NCBI GenBank assembly: GCA_949317995.1
Contig: OX439038.1
Location: forward strand, 70,876,659-70,940,658
Origin: Acholoe squamosa
Lineage: Eukaryota > Annelida > Polychaeta > Phyllodocida > Polynoidae
Reading direction: 5' to 3'
Length of the DNA: 64,000 bases
A program made the translations under genes and the position numbers. Shown in pieces: positions 1 to 15,200 of the stretch; position 1 is the stretch's first letter; every line of letters begins with the position of its first letter. The notes under the pieces are model-generated. The model had not been told where the DNA came from. It worked only from the letters and a program-made list of their open reading frames with translations, and searched no databases.

Positions 1-47
1 GATGACTAATGTACTAAGATGTATACAGCAGAACTGTTTATAAATAC

Positions 48-266
48 CATCATGATGATGAGTGATGCTGCATAACTCTGCTTCATAATGTATGTGAAGA
101 TAGAGCTGATTGGGCTGCGTTGTCGGGGTCGGTTTTGGTCAAAGCTCACACGGCGGCTCGAGGGTTGTGATCCATTTCTGGAGGACCTGCGACGAAGAGA
201 CACATCCTCGGTCGTTGGGTCCATGGAGCTGTATGACTGACGCTGGTTAGAATCATCCACCAACGA
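48..266 (-). CDS. PIEZO: Piezo exon 9 (last in window)
   Basis: Residues 352 to about 424: a Ser/Arg-rich linker, then IMKQSYAASLIIMMV, matching vertebrate IMDQSYVCALIAMMV. Acceptor AATCAG|TCG at 267. The donor ATG|GTATTT at 47-46 is the likeliest end because the frame reaches a TAG at 6-8 and similarity stops there; the exact end is less certain than the start. Confidence 0.82.
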
Positions 267-3200
267 CTGATTGGGGAATTAGAGTGTAATCTGTTAGTCT
301 CATACATATACATGCATTCATCAATTCAATGATCTTTGGTTATCTTAAACCCAAAAATGAGAATTCAATTTCATTCTGTTTTAGAAAATTCAGTTGAATC
401 ATGTACAAAGGTAAAGAGAGAAAATCCAAATACATGATTAGAAGGTATTATCTCACGTATTGCCTCTTCTATCTTATATAACAAAAGAGTTGATTTCATC
501 TGCCTTCAGTATTATTATTATGACCCTTAGTATACCAACTGACTTGTCAAAATAAGATCAAAACTTTTCAAAAACATGTAACAAAATTAAAAGTTATAAC
601 ATGAAATATGTGGGAATCTTTCAAGCAAAAAGTCTTCATCGGTCCAATACTCACACGCCTGGACAAGGCGGCTAGTCTATACAGTCTATAGATCATAAGG
701 TCCATGACCGTCTAGAACAAAGTGAGACATGCTATCTGTATAACTTAACCACCATTATGAGTTCTCTTATCTATTACAATGTTTTACAAGCCACTTTATT
801 TAACAGATTAGGCAGGTTATTCCATTTAAAATATCATAATCTTAATGCTAGAATCATGCGGTCAAGCTCTCCTCTCCCGAAGGTCGTATTGGTTATGATC
901 ATGATCACTTATTCTTTTCTTTTCTTACATTAGCTGTGAATTCTTAGGATTTACAGTAAAATATTGTTGTTGTTTTTTTTTGTTTTTTTTTTTAAATGAT
1001 TACCGATCGAAGGGAATTACAAACTAGGGAACCTCGAGTTTGGGTGATGCTCAGCGCATCAAATAATGTGTCATTGACATTTGTGTTGCCCTCACATCAT
1101 CCCCACTAGGTTTAGGACACCCCCAAACACCTGGATATATGATATCTTATAAAAATTATATACTATTACATATCCCAGTCTCCTATAAAAATCCTCAATA
1201 ATAAACTCCACCCAACAGAAAATTTCTGTTGTCTGGGTTTTAACAATGGGATTTGTTTTTCCTGAATATGCAATTGTTAATTCATGGATTTTAAATCTGA
1301 CAATGTCATACACCTTGTTTTTACCTCAGAGTACACCTGATGAGACCCTAAGAGGTCGAAACCTTGTTTTATTCCACCCATATTAAATAAATTTTAATAT
1401 CCTCTAAATAAATGTTTAGAGTTAAGCTCCAAGGCTTGGAGAGTGAAGCCACCCTGGGCCCTGGAGGATGCATTACAAAGTGGTGTATCCTAGGTGATGA
1501 TGACATCATTGTACATCAGTAACAATGATCTCCTTGGAGACCCCCCTATCAACCAGAGTTGATAAGGTGAGGCGAGCATGGCAACGGTGCCATTCAAAGC
1601 AAGGTAGTGCTGAGGTGCGGAGGTCCAACATTTGTTCTCTAGAGTAAAATATTGTTTGACTCATTCGCAGGCCTTAAAAATCTAAACAACTGTGCCCTTA
1701 TCAAGTATTTGTATGCTATTCTTCTATGTTTTCTTTTCTTCGGATGCCCTTTTTATAGCTGGAAGAGTGTAACTTCGATGTTATCAAATTCACTACTAGT
1801 GTAACTAAATGCCCTTACATCCTATCACCTCATGTTCTTACCCTAGGGAATCACCTCTAGATATCGAAGGCAGGGTTATTTTATCATACGTTGTGAATAC
1901 TGGGGATCATGGCACAGGTTCTTAAACATATAAGGGAGTTTCATGCCTGGACATTCTGTAAAGGACGTGGATACTGCCCTCTCCACTACCTACTGTACTA
2001 TACGTCTGTCTCGGTATTACAGAAAACCAACACCAGTTACTTGTCAATGTACCATCTATTATTTCCGTTTTGGGGACTACATGATACCTCAAGTCACTTT
2101 GATTCACCAATCCAGTGCGGAAAAGTAACTCATCAGAACTGCATTGATGCATCATACCACCCTACAGGAGTGGATCAACCCAGTAGGGTTAGTATGATGC
2201 ATGAATGCTACGGGTTGAGTAACATGATGATCCTCAACTCAGGCATCCTACCAAATACATGTTGGTGGATTGAAACACTCGCAAAGGTTTGGGCACAGGC
2301 ACTGGTATAAGCAGGTCACATGTTGGCACTACCGTATTGCCAGGCATGAACTCGTTGGCACTTATAACAACAGCCGACAGGCGCTTATTGAAGTGACCAA
2401 AAAATTTAACGTGTGATATATATCACATATGGCCCAGGGTCTACTACCCCCCCCCCCAATTTAAAAATTGGGCGTTGTGCATTGAAGCACAGAAGGCTCA
2501 GGGTAGGTACCATAAAACCCTCTATCAACCCTGTATGGTCACAGGAATCAGCACTTGCAAAATATTGACTACCGTAATCTCCCGCGTAGAAGGCGAGTTG
2601 CGCGTATAGGACGCACCCCAAACTCAGCACATGCATTTTCGCGTATAAGTCGCACATTTTAATGCATAAATTTGTAAGATTAGTACATTTCTATAGTAAA
2701 ATTACCCCTCGTATAAGACGCACCCCCAACTTGAAGAGATCCTATACGGCACATGGCTATTGTATTATTGACCAATGGGAGGCATCCCTGGCATAAACTG
2801 CGGAGTCGGGGGCTGAAGGTGTTAGTCATAGTGGAGTCGGGGTCTAATGGCGGCCCCCAGCTGATAATGGCTATGTGAGCTATAAGACCCCCAGCATTTT
2901 GTTTGGTGTAGAGGACACGTCTTATACGCGGGAGATTAAGGTAATTACTTACAAATAGAGACTATTATCTATACATGTACTGACACCAGTCTGGCATAAT
3001 CTTCTCTTACTAAACCCCTTGGACCGCTGGCCCCCTGGTGTGCTGGCCCCCCCCAGACACCTGGCCCCCGGACACCTGGCCCCTGGACACCTGGCACCCT
3101 GGACACTTGGCCCCCGGACACCTGGCCCCCTGGATACCTGGCCCCCTGGACACCTAGCCCCCTCGCTCCCAAATCCCTCCCTCATAAATCTATTCACTTG

Positions 3201-6200
3201 AGGGAGTCAAATGTCAATTCACCGGGAGTTAGGTGTTGTACAGAAAACTTTGTCCTTAGCATGCTTAGTTTATCGCTCAGTCCCTAATGTGTTATGTGTA
3301 TAGCTTGGACACTGAAAACATTGCCTGCTGAAAAAAAAGTGTCTCACTTGGTGATTACCCATAGGACTCCATGTGCTAATTTCATCGCCAAAATCTATCT
3401 GACCCATAGACCCAATGGTTAAAGGACTTGTCATCAGTATAGCTCCCAAAAACATGACATAAGTACAGCAGCTTTTTTCGTAGAGAAAGACATCACTCAC
3501 CATAAAGGACAAAATGATGTCTGATAGATGAGATTTGAAACTTTCCTTTGGCTTTTGAAAAATGTGTAAACTAACAGTATATCACTGAATGATTACACCC
3601 TAAAGTTGGTGATTACAAATTTGTGGATCTGGCTGAAAACCCGGCTCCAATAGCCCAGGGGATACCCTGGGCCAAATATATTTCACGACCCGCATACCCC
3701 GGTGCTTTTAAGAGATCGGCACTTATTCAAATACTGGCTCTTAAACACAACAATAAAGTAGATTAGTGCAGATCACGAACCGTGAGGTATCATTTTACAT
3801 CAATATAGTACAGTGTGTGCAGTGGGCAGTAGACATGTCCTTGTCTTAATGGGAATTTATGTGACTAGGAATAAGACAGAGTGCGGAGAGAAATGCATTA
3901 CTTTTTATGTTTTTACATTTTCTCTGCTAAACGGCAAAGATTCATATCAGAACCTCTTTTTATCCCAACCCACAACCCATCTTGTTTTAGCGATATATCT
4001 AGGGTACATTAGTGGCCACTGTCAACGATCTCCAATGAATTCTACTGGGGTATCTAGAATAAATGGCCTGTCTGGTTTACTCTCACTCATATTATCAATT
4101 ATTATTAAGACGCACCTCACTCTGTCCATGCCTTTGGTTATGTGAATACTTAATACCTGTACTTACAACTGCACGGTGCAAGGCAGATACCAGTGTAGAC
4201 ATGCTCATCATATCCAACTACAAGTAGTCAGTGTGACCACTTAGTTAAAGGGTTAATATATACGTGTGCAGTCAGTGACTTATTTAGGTCTTGGTGCTTA
4301 AATATGTGTGATGGGGATGACCTCTGGGAATATTTACTTTTCGATATGTGCCCTTCCCCCCTTCCCTCTAAAAAAAAGTCGACAAAAAAAACTGGACATC
4401 ACAAATATATATCATTAGTTTTGTTAGTGTCATTTTGTCTACCTTCTTGTTAGAATTTTTGGTACATATAAACCGTCTGATACCTCATGCACATCTGAAG
4501 GTATCCTTTCGATACATTTTATAATTAAGACATTCATGTAAGAGCCTTAATCACTAGGAAAGCTACGGTACACATAATGTTAAACCTAGTCCCACTCCCA
4601 AGCTCCCCGAGTATCCCTTATGCCTTTATTCTAACGACGATTCGTCTACCCTACTGCAATTCCTCAAAGGTGTTTTTCCCCTAAGATAAACAGATCTCAT
4701 AAGATCACATGAAATATTAAAGCCCTTGAGGACCGTCATTTAGGTCATCAATGTAGACTAAGGTGAAATGTGCAGTCTTGGTGTAAACTACAAAATAGGG
4801 TATATATCAGGGATATAAGTCAGGGTGTATGAAAAATTCTGAAGATACAAATTGAAAGTCTGAATTATTTGTATAATACTACTAAACCATGAAACTTGTG
4901 TAAATCCATGGACATGTCTGAACTCTGAAAATTCTGAAATCAGACAAAATTCAGAAAACTTACATCCCTGATATATAAAAAAGTAAGCATACAAGTATTT
5001 TCAGAAGCACCTCTTTTCATGAAGAAACCATGTCCCATAGCTATACCAAGCATGAAGAGTGACAGCCATGGGTATACAGTTTAAAGACTTGAAGATGTTT
5101 GATGCCCAATATAGAGCAGCACTTAGCAGCATTACTCTGGACCCACTACCCAGGTCATTAACTATCATTTGACCCAACCTCATTTAACAACTTAATCTCC
5201 CCTAATGTAATGAACCGATGTACTCGGCCTTGGTGGGCTGCAGTGCCAAATGGTAAGAAAGCCAGATGCAGTTAACCCTGTTTTCCGGTTCTAATTTTGT
5301 GTATCATTCCAATCCTTCAGCAGCACATGCCGCATTATTGAGTTACTCACCAGGGCGTTCTGACATCAGCGCCACATTACGTAGAATGCGTCTCTGACGC
5401 CGTGGTACTCTGGGTTATGTCAACTGACCAATGAAAAGGAAGTGTGTCAAGCTAGGGCAAGCAGCCTGTCATGGCGGCTTTAGTATTTTCTTGCCTGTCC
5501 GGTTTGAAGTTTGGCACTAAATATCTATCAAAATGTGCATAATCATGCTACAATATTTTACAAATAACTTCAGACAGACTAGATCCAAACACTCGTAACA
5601 GTGATTAATCCCCAAATTCCCTCTAGATGCCCAACCCCAGACCAAAACAAACCCATTTCTATCGGCGAGGATGTTTCCTGAGAATTCACTGACAGTGGCG
5701 GTATAAAATCATATTTCTCCACAAATACTACTAATCCAATTAAAGAACTTTTTAGATTTGGTCATATATCCAATCTGTTGATGAAATGTATACATTTACA
5801 AGGGTTTTGATGTTTTTGGCTGAAAATTTAGGGGATTATATTCTGCAGCAGGTTACAAGCCTAATAACTCAGCCACACCACTTGCGCAATAATATGAGTA
5901 CAGATGTACGCCATGGCCGGCACTAAGACAGTGACGCACTCCAGTGGAGGGTGGCGCTGTAAACAGTACGTCACCAGGGCTGCATGTATGTATTGATGTT
6001 GAGCTGCCGGCAAACTTACTTGTGCATTTTATCAAACTACACTGCATGTAGAATTAATAATTCTGGCCAAATTGAGTTAATAATTCTAGCCAGATTTGGG
6101 CGGAAACCAAAAAGGATAGCTTATCAATGAAGTTAAATGGTAGCCATGAGACTGGATATTGACTGGATAATGGTAATGAGAGTAAAGTCAGAGCAGCATG

Positions 6201-9200
6201 CAGCAAGATACCAGGGCCATAAACCCATGACTGGTTTTACTTACACTTTATACCTGCAAACCAACTACAACATGGGGCCACCACACGTGTCATAAAGGAA
6301 TATATACTTAAAACTCATATTTTACAAATAATATACGAACAAATAAAGGTACAACACATGATACATATGCATGAACAACATTTCACTCTTTGTTGATTGA
6401 TCCATTATAATTTAAAGAAATCTTTATCTCTCATACTGTTTCTGGACTCAGTGATATCTATTCAGTGTTCGGTTATGGATGGTGTTTTTCAACCTGTTCG
6501 GGATATTATGTTTGGCGTTTTTTTTCTTAAACCTTTAAGGGTCTAATGTTGGCTTAATGTGCTATCACATTATGTTTCCTGTGAGCCTTAAGATATCAGT
6601 TCAGCACGATGCATGAATGCAGCATTGTTTAGTCACTTATCAGAGGTGCATTCATTTATCAAGTTGACAAAAGGGTATGAGTGTACTACAGTGCTATGCG
6701 GTACTTCAAGGGTTAAAGTGGTAAATGCAGGGGTGTGAAATCCCAAAACCTATTTCCTCTGAAGCGTTATATACGGCTTGTTAGTTAATGTTTTAATGTT
6801 AGATATAAGTGATCTAAATGTTCTTTGGGCAGAATATAACAAACTCTGTTGTACAAGTATGTTTGGAACTACCATTGGGATGCCCACATTTTTCAATCTG
6901 GAATGGTATTGGCAGAAATTCTAAGTCAGAACCCCCCCCCCTACAAATGGTAAATTCTTTTCTCAGTGGATTTGCATAGATCTCAAGAATGGTCTTTCTG
7001 AGCATCAAAAACGCGGATTCGCGTTTCTGCGGAAATTTCACACCCCTGAAATGGTATCTTGTTAGTTTCTTTGGTCAGTTTAGAGACTGGTTCACCCATT
7101 CCACTTCAAGAGTCCCGACTACCAAAAGATAATACATTTGTATGACCCTGATGCATAAAAATGAAGAGGATTTTTCCCCTGACATTTTAACATTTTAGAA
7201 TGTCATTCTACGTCTGTTTATCGAAAGATGTCAAGGAATAATCATGGGAAAACTCGGTTCCGTGAGTAGAAACCTAGAAATTACTCAGCATACGATCACC
7301 TAACTTAGTAAAACTTGATTGTCGCCTTACAATTGATGCAGAAATTAAAGCACCTTTGATTGATCGAATTTAATTAATCAAATTTGTCAATGCAAAGGCA
7401 AAATGTCTCAAAGCGCCCAATAAACCCTAAATTTGTCATTCCATATGTTATATCATTTTTAACTTGCTACATAATACATATTATGTAGGAGGTTAAGCAA
7501 AAAAAAAAATCACTCGGTACACTTACAACAGAAATATGCTGGCAAAAAAAGTAAAGAGTTCTACTGTGCTGTATAACGAAGTAAAATCTATTTTGCTATA
7601 TCTGAAAAATCTCAGCTAAAAATGAAAAGCCTCATGCCTTAGGAGGTCAAACTCCAAGTTTGGTAGACAAAAAATCTACATAACTGAACGTAACAATATC
7701 GGCCATTGCTTTTAAAAAAATATGTCATACACACCTCCTGCATTTTAACCTTCCCACCCTTAAACAGTAAAAAAGATTACAAGATTTAAAATTCAGTAAG
7801 TGTCACACGGCCCACACTCCTGGTGAAGTTATGGCCATGCATACCAGTATTGCATAATAGAAGATACATGTATATACATATGGTCGATTCTCACGAGTTT
7901 AGTCAAACTCTATTAACTATTCCAATACTCTACGGCACCATTGTATGAAAATAAATACAGCAGGTGATATACATTCTTTGAACAGATGCTGTTAACAATG
8001 TACAATTTACACTGCAAAACAGTAAAGGATAGTCCATTTTTATCTGTAAAAGAGTTGGCCAAACTGGTTAGAATCGACTGAATGTGTATAGACCTATAAA
8101 TGTGAATGTTAGACGTATGTGGAAGTTGTGCTTCTCAGTTTATATGTGGCATATCTGTGCATAAATTGAACTATGCTAAACAACTTTACAACAACAGAAC
8201 TGTCGCTAGGCACTAAACTGTTACTCCATGAACAGCATGCTACATTTGAATGTCACACAGAGGATTAAATGCAAAATACAATTTGTTGTATTGTAATGTG
8301 AAACAAATCTCTGAATCAGTGCCCAATGGAAATTGAACAGATAGTACCAAAAGTTCGACACCTGGCTGGGGAGGGGAACAAATACCAATCCCATTTGGGG
8401 AATGTGCAAAACACGATTACACCACACTTGGAAGGGTGACTGAGAGCAGAACAAAACCTTGCTACATATTGGTGTGTCACTATCTAGGTAACTACTGGTG
8501 CTATAATAACAATTGGGATGTGATTATTGGATGTGGGTGGATAGATCTGGTGGGGAGGAGGTAGGCATCAAGTAGACAGTATGTTGAACTGGTCTGTCTA
8601 TTAGTCTCACTCTTCACATAGGTCGACCAGTCCAGCATACTGTTCTATTGAAGGCTGCGGGGAAGGGGATCAAGGGAGTAACTACATGATATTCAAACAA
8701 ACTTCCGGAACAGGTGGGTTAATGCAAAACACCAAAGTCATAACATGCAACCACAACAGAACACTGAATGAATAAATCCAAGCGCTGGCGTTGGATTCAC
8801 TAATTTTGTTGAATCAAACAATGAATACTATTTTCAAAAGAAGCACGCCAAACAAATACAAATCTGTGTAACTTAAAGGCAAACAGAACTGATTAAATCA
8901 TGTTTTCTATTTTTTAAAACAACATCTAACACCCAGGTAACAGCTAGGCTGGAAGTGTTCATGCATATCTACAGCGTCCGTACCTCTTCACCGGCTGCGG
9001 GAAGTACCTGGCGCTCAGAAGCGTCTGACCGATGACGTCTCAGACGACGACGCGAGGTGGCTGCTGTAATCAGGCCGGAACTCTCCCCATCTGAATTACT
9101 CTGAAAGACAGTGTGTGAAAAGGTTAATGAGTACTTTTTGTTTTCTACTTCCATTGTTAGTTTGGCTTAATAATGGTCCTAAGAATATGAATCCTTATTG

Positions 9201-12200
9201 ATGGACATTTTATTGACTTCTTTTTACCGCAACAATTAGATATTCATGGTTAGATGTACCTCTTAGCAATTGAATGGTGGAACCATCATTCGGAAGGATA
9301 GGGGTCGCAGACAACGCGAATGGTAAGCATCCCCTGTTCTGAGGGAAAATCTAAGCGCAAAACAAGCAAATAGATTCTCTGCTCTAGTTTAATGGGAGGG
9401 TAGGTGACGCCTAACGCGATCCGTTTATATGGTGCCACTATAAATGAAGTCTATTTAGTGGAAATAAGTAAATGCATAACTTGAATTCCCTTTCTCACTC
9501 ACTTTCTACTTCTTCTTTAAATTAAAAGTAGATAGAAAGAGGAAAGGCCTGCGGAGAGTAAGTTATTTTATCTATATCAGTGTGACCCGGTACAGATCAT
9601 GCGGAAGTGTGTTTGTAGTGATTCTTTGAGATGATAGTGACCCGACTTAACCCCTTAAGGCCAAGTGCTACAGGCACCTAGTGGCCATTTTGTGAACTAC
9701 AGTTAAAATCTTGTTAAGCGGAATAAGGCAGATTCTGAGCTAATTTTAATCATTATTTATTCAAAAGGTAGCCTTAGGCCACACCAAATTAAAATATTAG
9801 TCTAAGGATTTCCCGCACCTCAATTTCCAATTTGCAAGTTTTATTTTCTTAAGAAAATTTATTTGTCTATGGATTCCGCCCGCATCATTTTCTGGAAAAT
9901 TGCATTTTTTTATTCATCACTACTGCACCCGTGTGTCATGATGACAAACAGACGGAGTTCGTTAAAGCGCTTTGCAGTCCTTAAAGGGTTAGAAATACCG
10001 AGGATACTCTCTCGCCTACCATGGCTAGAACAGCCAAAAGGACCTACAGATAGTGTAACCTTCAGGATATGAGAATACATATAAACGCAAGTATAGCATA
10101 GCAAGAATAAGATCAAGACTGGTCCAGTACTAAAGGATATCAACCAGTGAGAACTTGTTTCATGAGGATATTTAGGTAGAATACTAGGGAAAAAAAGTAT
10201 AGCAGTACATGTATGTCTCTAGGGTATACCGCAATATGCTTTCGTCATAGCTTTCAGCAAATGCCATTGTATGTCTGAACGCCTTCAACGGAAAGTCCAA
10301 ACCCTCTAAGCTAGCACAGTGATTTAATCAAGGTCTTTTCCCTTTTCCGTTATCATATGATGCATGCATGAAGTCGAGTGTGGGTGAGGTTTAAATGCTG
10401 GAGGATAGTGTTTCTTATATAATAGTGCTGTTTTTATTATTCTGCATTAATCTTCTCTAAATGGTATTCTACCGTAGTAGCCTGTTTTAGATTAAGGTTC
10501 TGATGGAGGCACAGACTGTTTTACCAGAGGTAAGGGAGAATAGTAAAAATTATGTTTATACCAAAAAAAGAAAAGCGCATGGTATTACAATAGGAACCTA
10601 TAAGCACAGACGCATTAAAACAGGCCACTACGGTGGCGTACCCTTGAACACTGAAGAGATGTGCAGGGCTGCATACGATATGACAGATCATTAGAGATTC
10701 CCTATCCACCATTTTACAGTCGTGTTGGACTGGTTACAAACCGAACAGTCGTCTATTATGTAGTTTAATGGTCCGTCCTCAAAATGTACTTCAACTACAC
10801 ACAATGTCTAAAATACCCAGGAAAACAGTGACATAATTTCAGTAAAAGCAAATGGAGTTCTAACTCCATGGACACATACAAGTAAAAAAATATACTTCTC
10901 GGCAAAATGTTACATTTGTAGGGGTCGGCGAAAACGTTTTTAGGGAAACTGGGAATCAAACCCAGGACCTCTCAGCCATCAGACGATTGCTCTACCTCTG
11001 AGCTACTTTCCCATACAACGTTTCCTACCTTCCACCTACACCTGGATCGGTGTGATACCAATAGGGGAACCAGGATTACCCGACGACCGGCTCCTGAGAG
11101 TCGGTCCATCATGCGCGGGAATTCACAATCCCCTACACATTTTATAAAGACTTAAGTCTGCTGTATTGCTGAGGATAAGTTAGGCCACTTAAAAGAGTAA
11201 TTCAGCTTTGCAGATACCGCCCACATCAGTTAAAGGGGGCCGCATTTTTACTTTTTATTCCTTATAACCTCAAAAAAATGTTAAAAATACTGCATCTCTG
11301 AAAACAAAACCTACCTTCCACCTACACCTGGATCGGTGTGATACCGATAGGGGAACCAGGGTTACCTGACGACCGGCTCCTGAGAGTCGGTCCATCGTGC
11401 GCAGGAATTCACAATCCCCTACACATTTTATAAAGACTTAAGTCTGCTGTATTGCTGAGGATAAGCAATGTTATTCTAGATATCAGAACATACCACCAGG
11501 TGGCAGCAGTGCTATGGCAGCCAGGAGGATTGATTATAATGCTGCATGGATTCTCTTGGTTAAAAGGACAATAATATAATTAATTAAGCTCTCAGTGAGT
11601 GGGGTGCACATACATTTCCAAACACTTTTATGGTGAGCAGAATAGTATGCTTCATTCAGCAGTTTAAAGGTATATAGAGCACCATGGTATAGACTACACC
11701 TTTTCTTTGGTTAAAGAAAATACATGACGAGTTGGGGTATTGATAGTTGCAGACAATATTTGAAATACCCCTTTTTTGGGTTGGGTCCTTTGGGTGGACC
11801 ATGCTCCTTGAGTTAGGGGTGCGCCTTATACGTGGGTTTTTCAAATATTAGACTCAGGAGCAGCAGATGTGCCTTCTACGCGGATCTGCCTTCCCTGAGT
11901 TGAGGGTGTGCCTTCTATGCGGGCTGCGCTTTCTACGCGAGAGATTACGGTACATGATGTTAGTAATAGTTCAATTAATAAAAATGTATGGGAATAGTGT
12001 CTTCAAAAAATATTGAGCAAATAAAAATAAAAAGAGACCCTCCCTCATCACTTCAAACCCAAATAAAATAAAAAAATAAAAAGCCTCCTGCCCTCACCCT
12101 TTTTTCCCAAAAAGTATCCGCAAAGCTGATAATCTTTTTTTTGTGGCCTTATAATGGCCACTTGACAAATTTCTTTTCTTTTTTCACCCCATTTACCATA

Positions 12201-15200
12201 AAGGCTCATAAAGAATTTTTGCTTGGATAGGGAGAAACAATAAAAACTTAAGACAAAATGAAAAAAGAGTCAAATGCCTAAGTGTGTTGAACATCAATGG
12301 TATTTGATTTTTTTTTTTTTTGATGGGGTGTACGTTTTTTTTTCTTTCGGGTAGATTATAGCAGATTTCTAGGCTACTTCCTGCTCCTGTATTGTCTGAA
12401 CCTCACAAAGAGTACTTGTATTTTAAATTGCTCGTGAAGTATAAGAGATAGCTGAAAATTTAGGACGCTACCTTCTGTATCCAGCGTTGTGTTTCGAGGG
12501 CGAGGACCATGTAGAGTAGGAGGATTACACCGGGATTGACATACACCGGCCAATGGTTGTCATGGAACTCTACCAGCCACGGCTTGTCACAGTTTGTCTT
12601 TATCACTCCCGTTAAACCGAATAACCTATTGATGAATGAATGTCAGTCAATTAATGCATTGTAAAGAAGAACCAAAAATATTCCTTCCGTTCAATATTTT
12701 GGAGGAATACATCCCACTTAATCCTTTATTACTTCCCATCAAGTTCTTTGGCTTTCAGATTGCATGCTATCTTCTCCAAGAAATATTCATGCCATATCTT
12801 TCTTTTGTACCGGTACATCTTTTTGCAAAAATTATGGTATTCATTTAAGCACCTTCTCTCTCGCTGTTGATTTATATTTGTCTACTCATGTCTCTCATAC
12901 ATGAACTGATCTTGGTGTATTGGGAGTCAAGACAGTACCCTTATTATAGTCTAAGTAAAGCCTGGTCAAACTTACCTGGCATAGAAATTCTGTCTGTCCA
13001 GAGCCTCTTGGAAGAACTGGAACTGGTAGAGGTAGAGCAGGATGAGATGGAGAGCCGAGTAGACAAGGAGGACAACACGGAATATAGCGAATCGTGCCCC
13101 GAGTGACTTGTAACATCCCCACCAGGTGGCGATCACGAGGAACGAGAGGAAATAGACAGCCGAGAGAACAGAGGGGTAGGCGATACCGCTTAGTGCGAGG
13201 AGTAATGCTGTCAGGACCTGGCCTAAAATGTTGACAATTATGGATGTTTGGTGCTTGATCCGCTTACGTACTGCTGTGGTTGTTTGCTGTAGGAGATACA
13301 AGAGAAATGTTACTGACATGTGCATATTAATGGCCGTACATCTGTAAATCTCACATCATAATCCCATTTTTTGCCTACTATTCAGAAAATATCTATTCCC
13401 CATCATATTATACAAATTTACCGCTTTGCACTCTCATCTCAGAGGTAAAATCAGCTCCGAGCCTAGAGTTTTTTTCATCTATTACCTCTATTTCACAAAG
13501 TGGCTATTCCCTATTCAGAGGCATAGGAACCAAATCATCATTGGGGGGCCCAGCGGGGGCCCCACCTCGGCCACCTTGAATTGTGCGCCTATACATACCT
13601 ATAATAAATTTGTATAGAAAAGTAATTTTTGGTGAATTTTAGATCTGATTTGAGGCCCAGAGCATTTTCCTTATCCCATTACTATCTCAATCTTAATTGA
13701 GTTTTAGCTAAATATTCAATTAATTATGAATTCTTGGCAAATTTTGGGGGGGGCCCAGACATACTAGGGCCCCACCTCCTTTATGATTGGGGGGGGGCAG
13801 GCCTCCCTGCCCCCCCCCCCTTTTCCTACGCCCCTGCTATTTCTTACTTGTATTTTCCTATTCCTTACCTGAATTTCACTGAGTGGGGGTGGGCATCTTG
13901 GAATGGTTTTATAGCAGCTGACAGTGACAATGATCGAAATGATGCATACGCCAATGTCTGGAATGATGATACGCAAAACGTTCGCCACATCCCCTGTTTC
14001 CAATCTGGAAGTGATAATGTCACAGTAAACAAGTGCTGAAGCAATAGTTATCGCTGGTAACTCGGAAAGGGGCTTTCTTTTTGGATGAATATGCATTGCA
14101 ATTTTATGGGATCATAGGTATATGATTGTTTCCCTAGAGAGGGGAGTACCATGTCCATTGTCAATTCTAAGAAATACTTCTTGTCCCTCCACCCCATTTC
14201 CATACCAATTTGAAGAGCGAGCTAGATGATGAGAAAATGAGAATAGACTGTTCAAAAATGAAAAAGCGACAAATTTGAGGCAGTGTTTGGTGAGAAAAGT
14301 CACGTCAGTGCATGAAAATAGCAGACAAACAGACAGACTCTGAGTCCACGTCCGTTGGAAGCGGGGGAGGTTTCATAGAACAAGGAGGAAATGACTGATA
14401 CCGTAATCTCCCGCGTAGAAGGCCAAACAAAATGCTGCTGGGTCTTATACGCGGGAGGGTAATTGCCTTGAGTTGGGGGTGCGCCTTATACGCGGGTTTT
14501 TCCAACATCTCAATTGGGAAAACAACCCAAAAATAGGGCAATTAAAAAAAAAAATTCAGTTTTTATTGCTCATATAGCCAGCAGCGCGGCAGCCCGGTCG
14601 CTGTAGATTTGCTCGGCGGGTTTGACGCTGACCGTGTGCCGATGACAGCTTTAACTCATAGCGCCAGCAGCGCGGCAGCCCGGTCGCTGTAGATTTGCTC
14701 GGCGGGTTGACGCCAACCGTGTGCCGATGACAGCTTGAACTCCTAGCGCCAAGCGCGGCAGCCCAGTCGCTGTAGATTTGCTCGGCGTGTTTGACGCCGA
14801 CCGTGTGCCGATGACAGCTTGAACTCATATAGCCAGCAGCGCGGCAGCGGTGTACAGGTGCTCAGCGGGTTTGACGCCGACCGTTTGCCGATGACAGCTT
14901 GAACTCATAGCGCCAGCACCGCGGCAGACCGGGAGGTGTTGAAGCGCTCGCCGGGAATAAGGCCGACCATGTGCCGATGACAGCTTGAACTCATAGAGGT
15001 GGGTGGGTGGGGGGGGGCGCCTTCTACGCGAAACAGCCCCCCTGTGAGTTGGGGGGGCGCCTTCTACGCGGGTTTTTCCAGAAATCAATCCAGAAGAGGT
15101 AGGTGCGCCTTCTACGTGAAAAGGCCTTCTCTGAGTTGGGGGGGCGCCTTCTACGCGAGCTGCGCCTTATACGCGGGAGATTACGGTAATATATTCCCAT

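Larger units (their letters stand above)
2404..3675. mobile_element. composite dispersed repeat, copy 1
   Basis: Shares most of its length with 18386-19414. Near-terminal inverted motif TGGCCCAGGGT near the left end and ACCCTGGGCCA at the right. Holds an internal run of CTGGCCCCCTGGACAC-type 16-bp repeats (about 3040-3165). Copy 1 carries an extra element (2572-2941) that copy 2 lacks. No transposase ORF; superfamily not assigned. Confidence 0.7.
267..8983. other. Piezo intron 8
   Basis: No exon could be supported inside. It holds the composite repeat 2404-3675 with a nested element, a short CAGGGATG element at 4808-4970, and a TTAA-rich hairpin relic around 6535-6715. Other parts are AT-rich single-copy-looking sequence. 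Confidence 0.7.
9101..12471. other. Piezo intron 7
   Basis: Contains a TTAA-family element (9651-9988), a tRNA-derived sequence (10943-11012), a duplicated 156-bp module, and a right-hand end of a CCGTAATCTCCCGCG element finishing near 11951. No further exon is supported; exon phases 7 and 8 fit directly. Confidence 0.7.

Noticed and set aside
2949..3201. Overlapping Pro/Gly-rich frames on both strands (also 18714-19056)
   Set aside because: Artefacts of the 16-bp GGACACCTGGCCCCC minisatellite.
10943..11012. Functional tRNA gene
   Set aside because: Anticodon arm does not pair and the acceptor stem is one base out of register.
13734..14039. 101-codon plus-strand frame
   Set aside because: Antisense shadow of Piezo exon 5 plus a transposon end.
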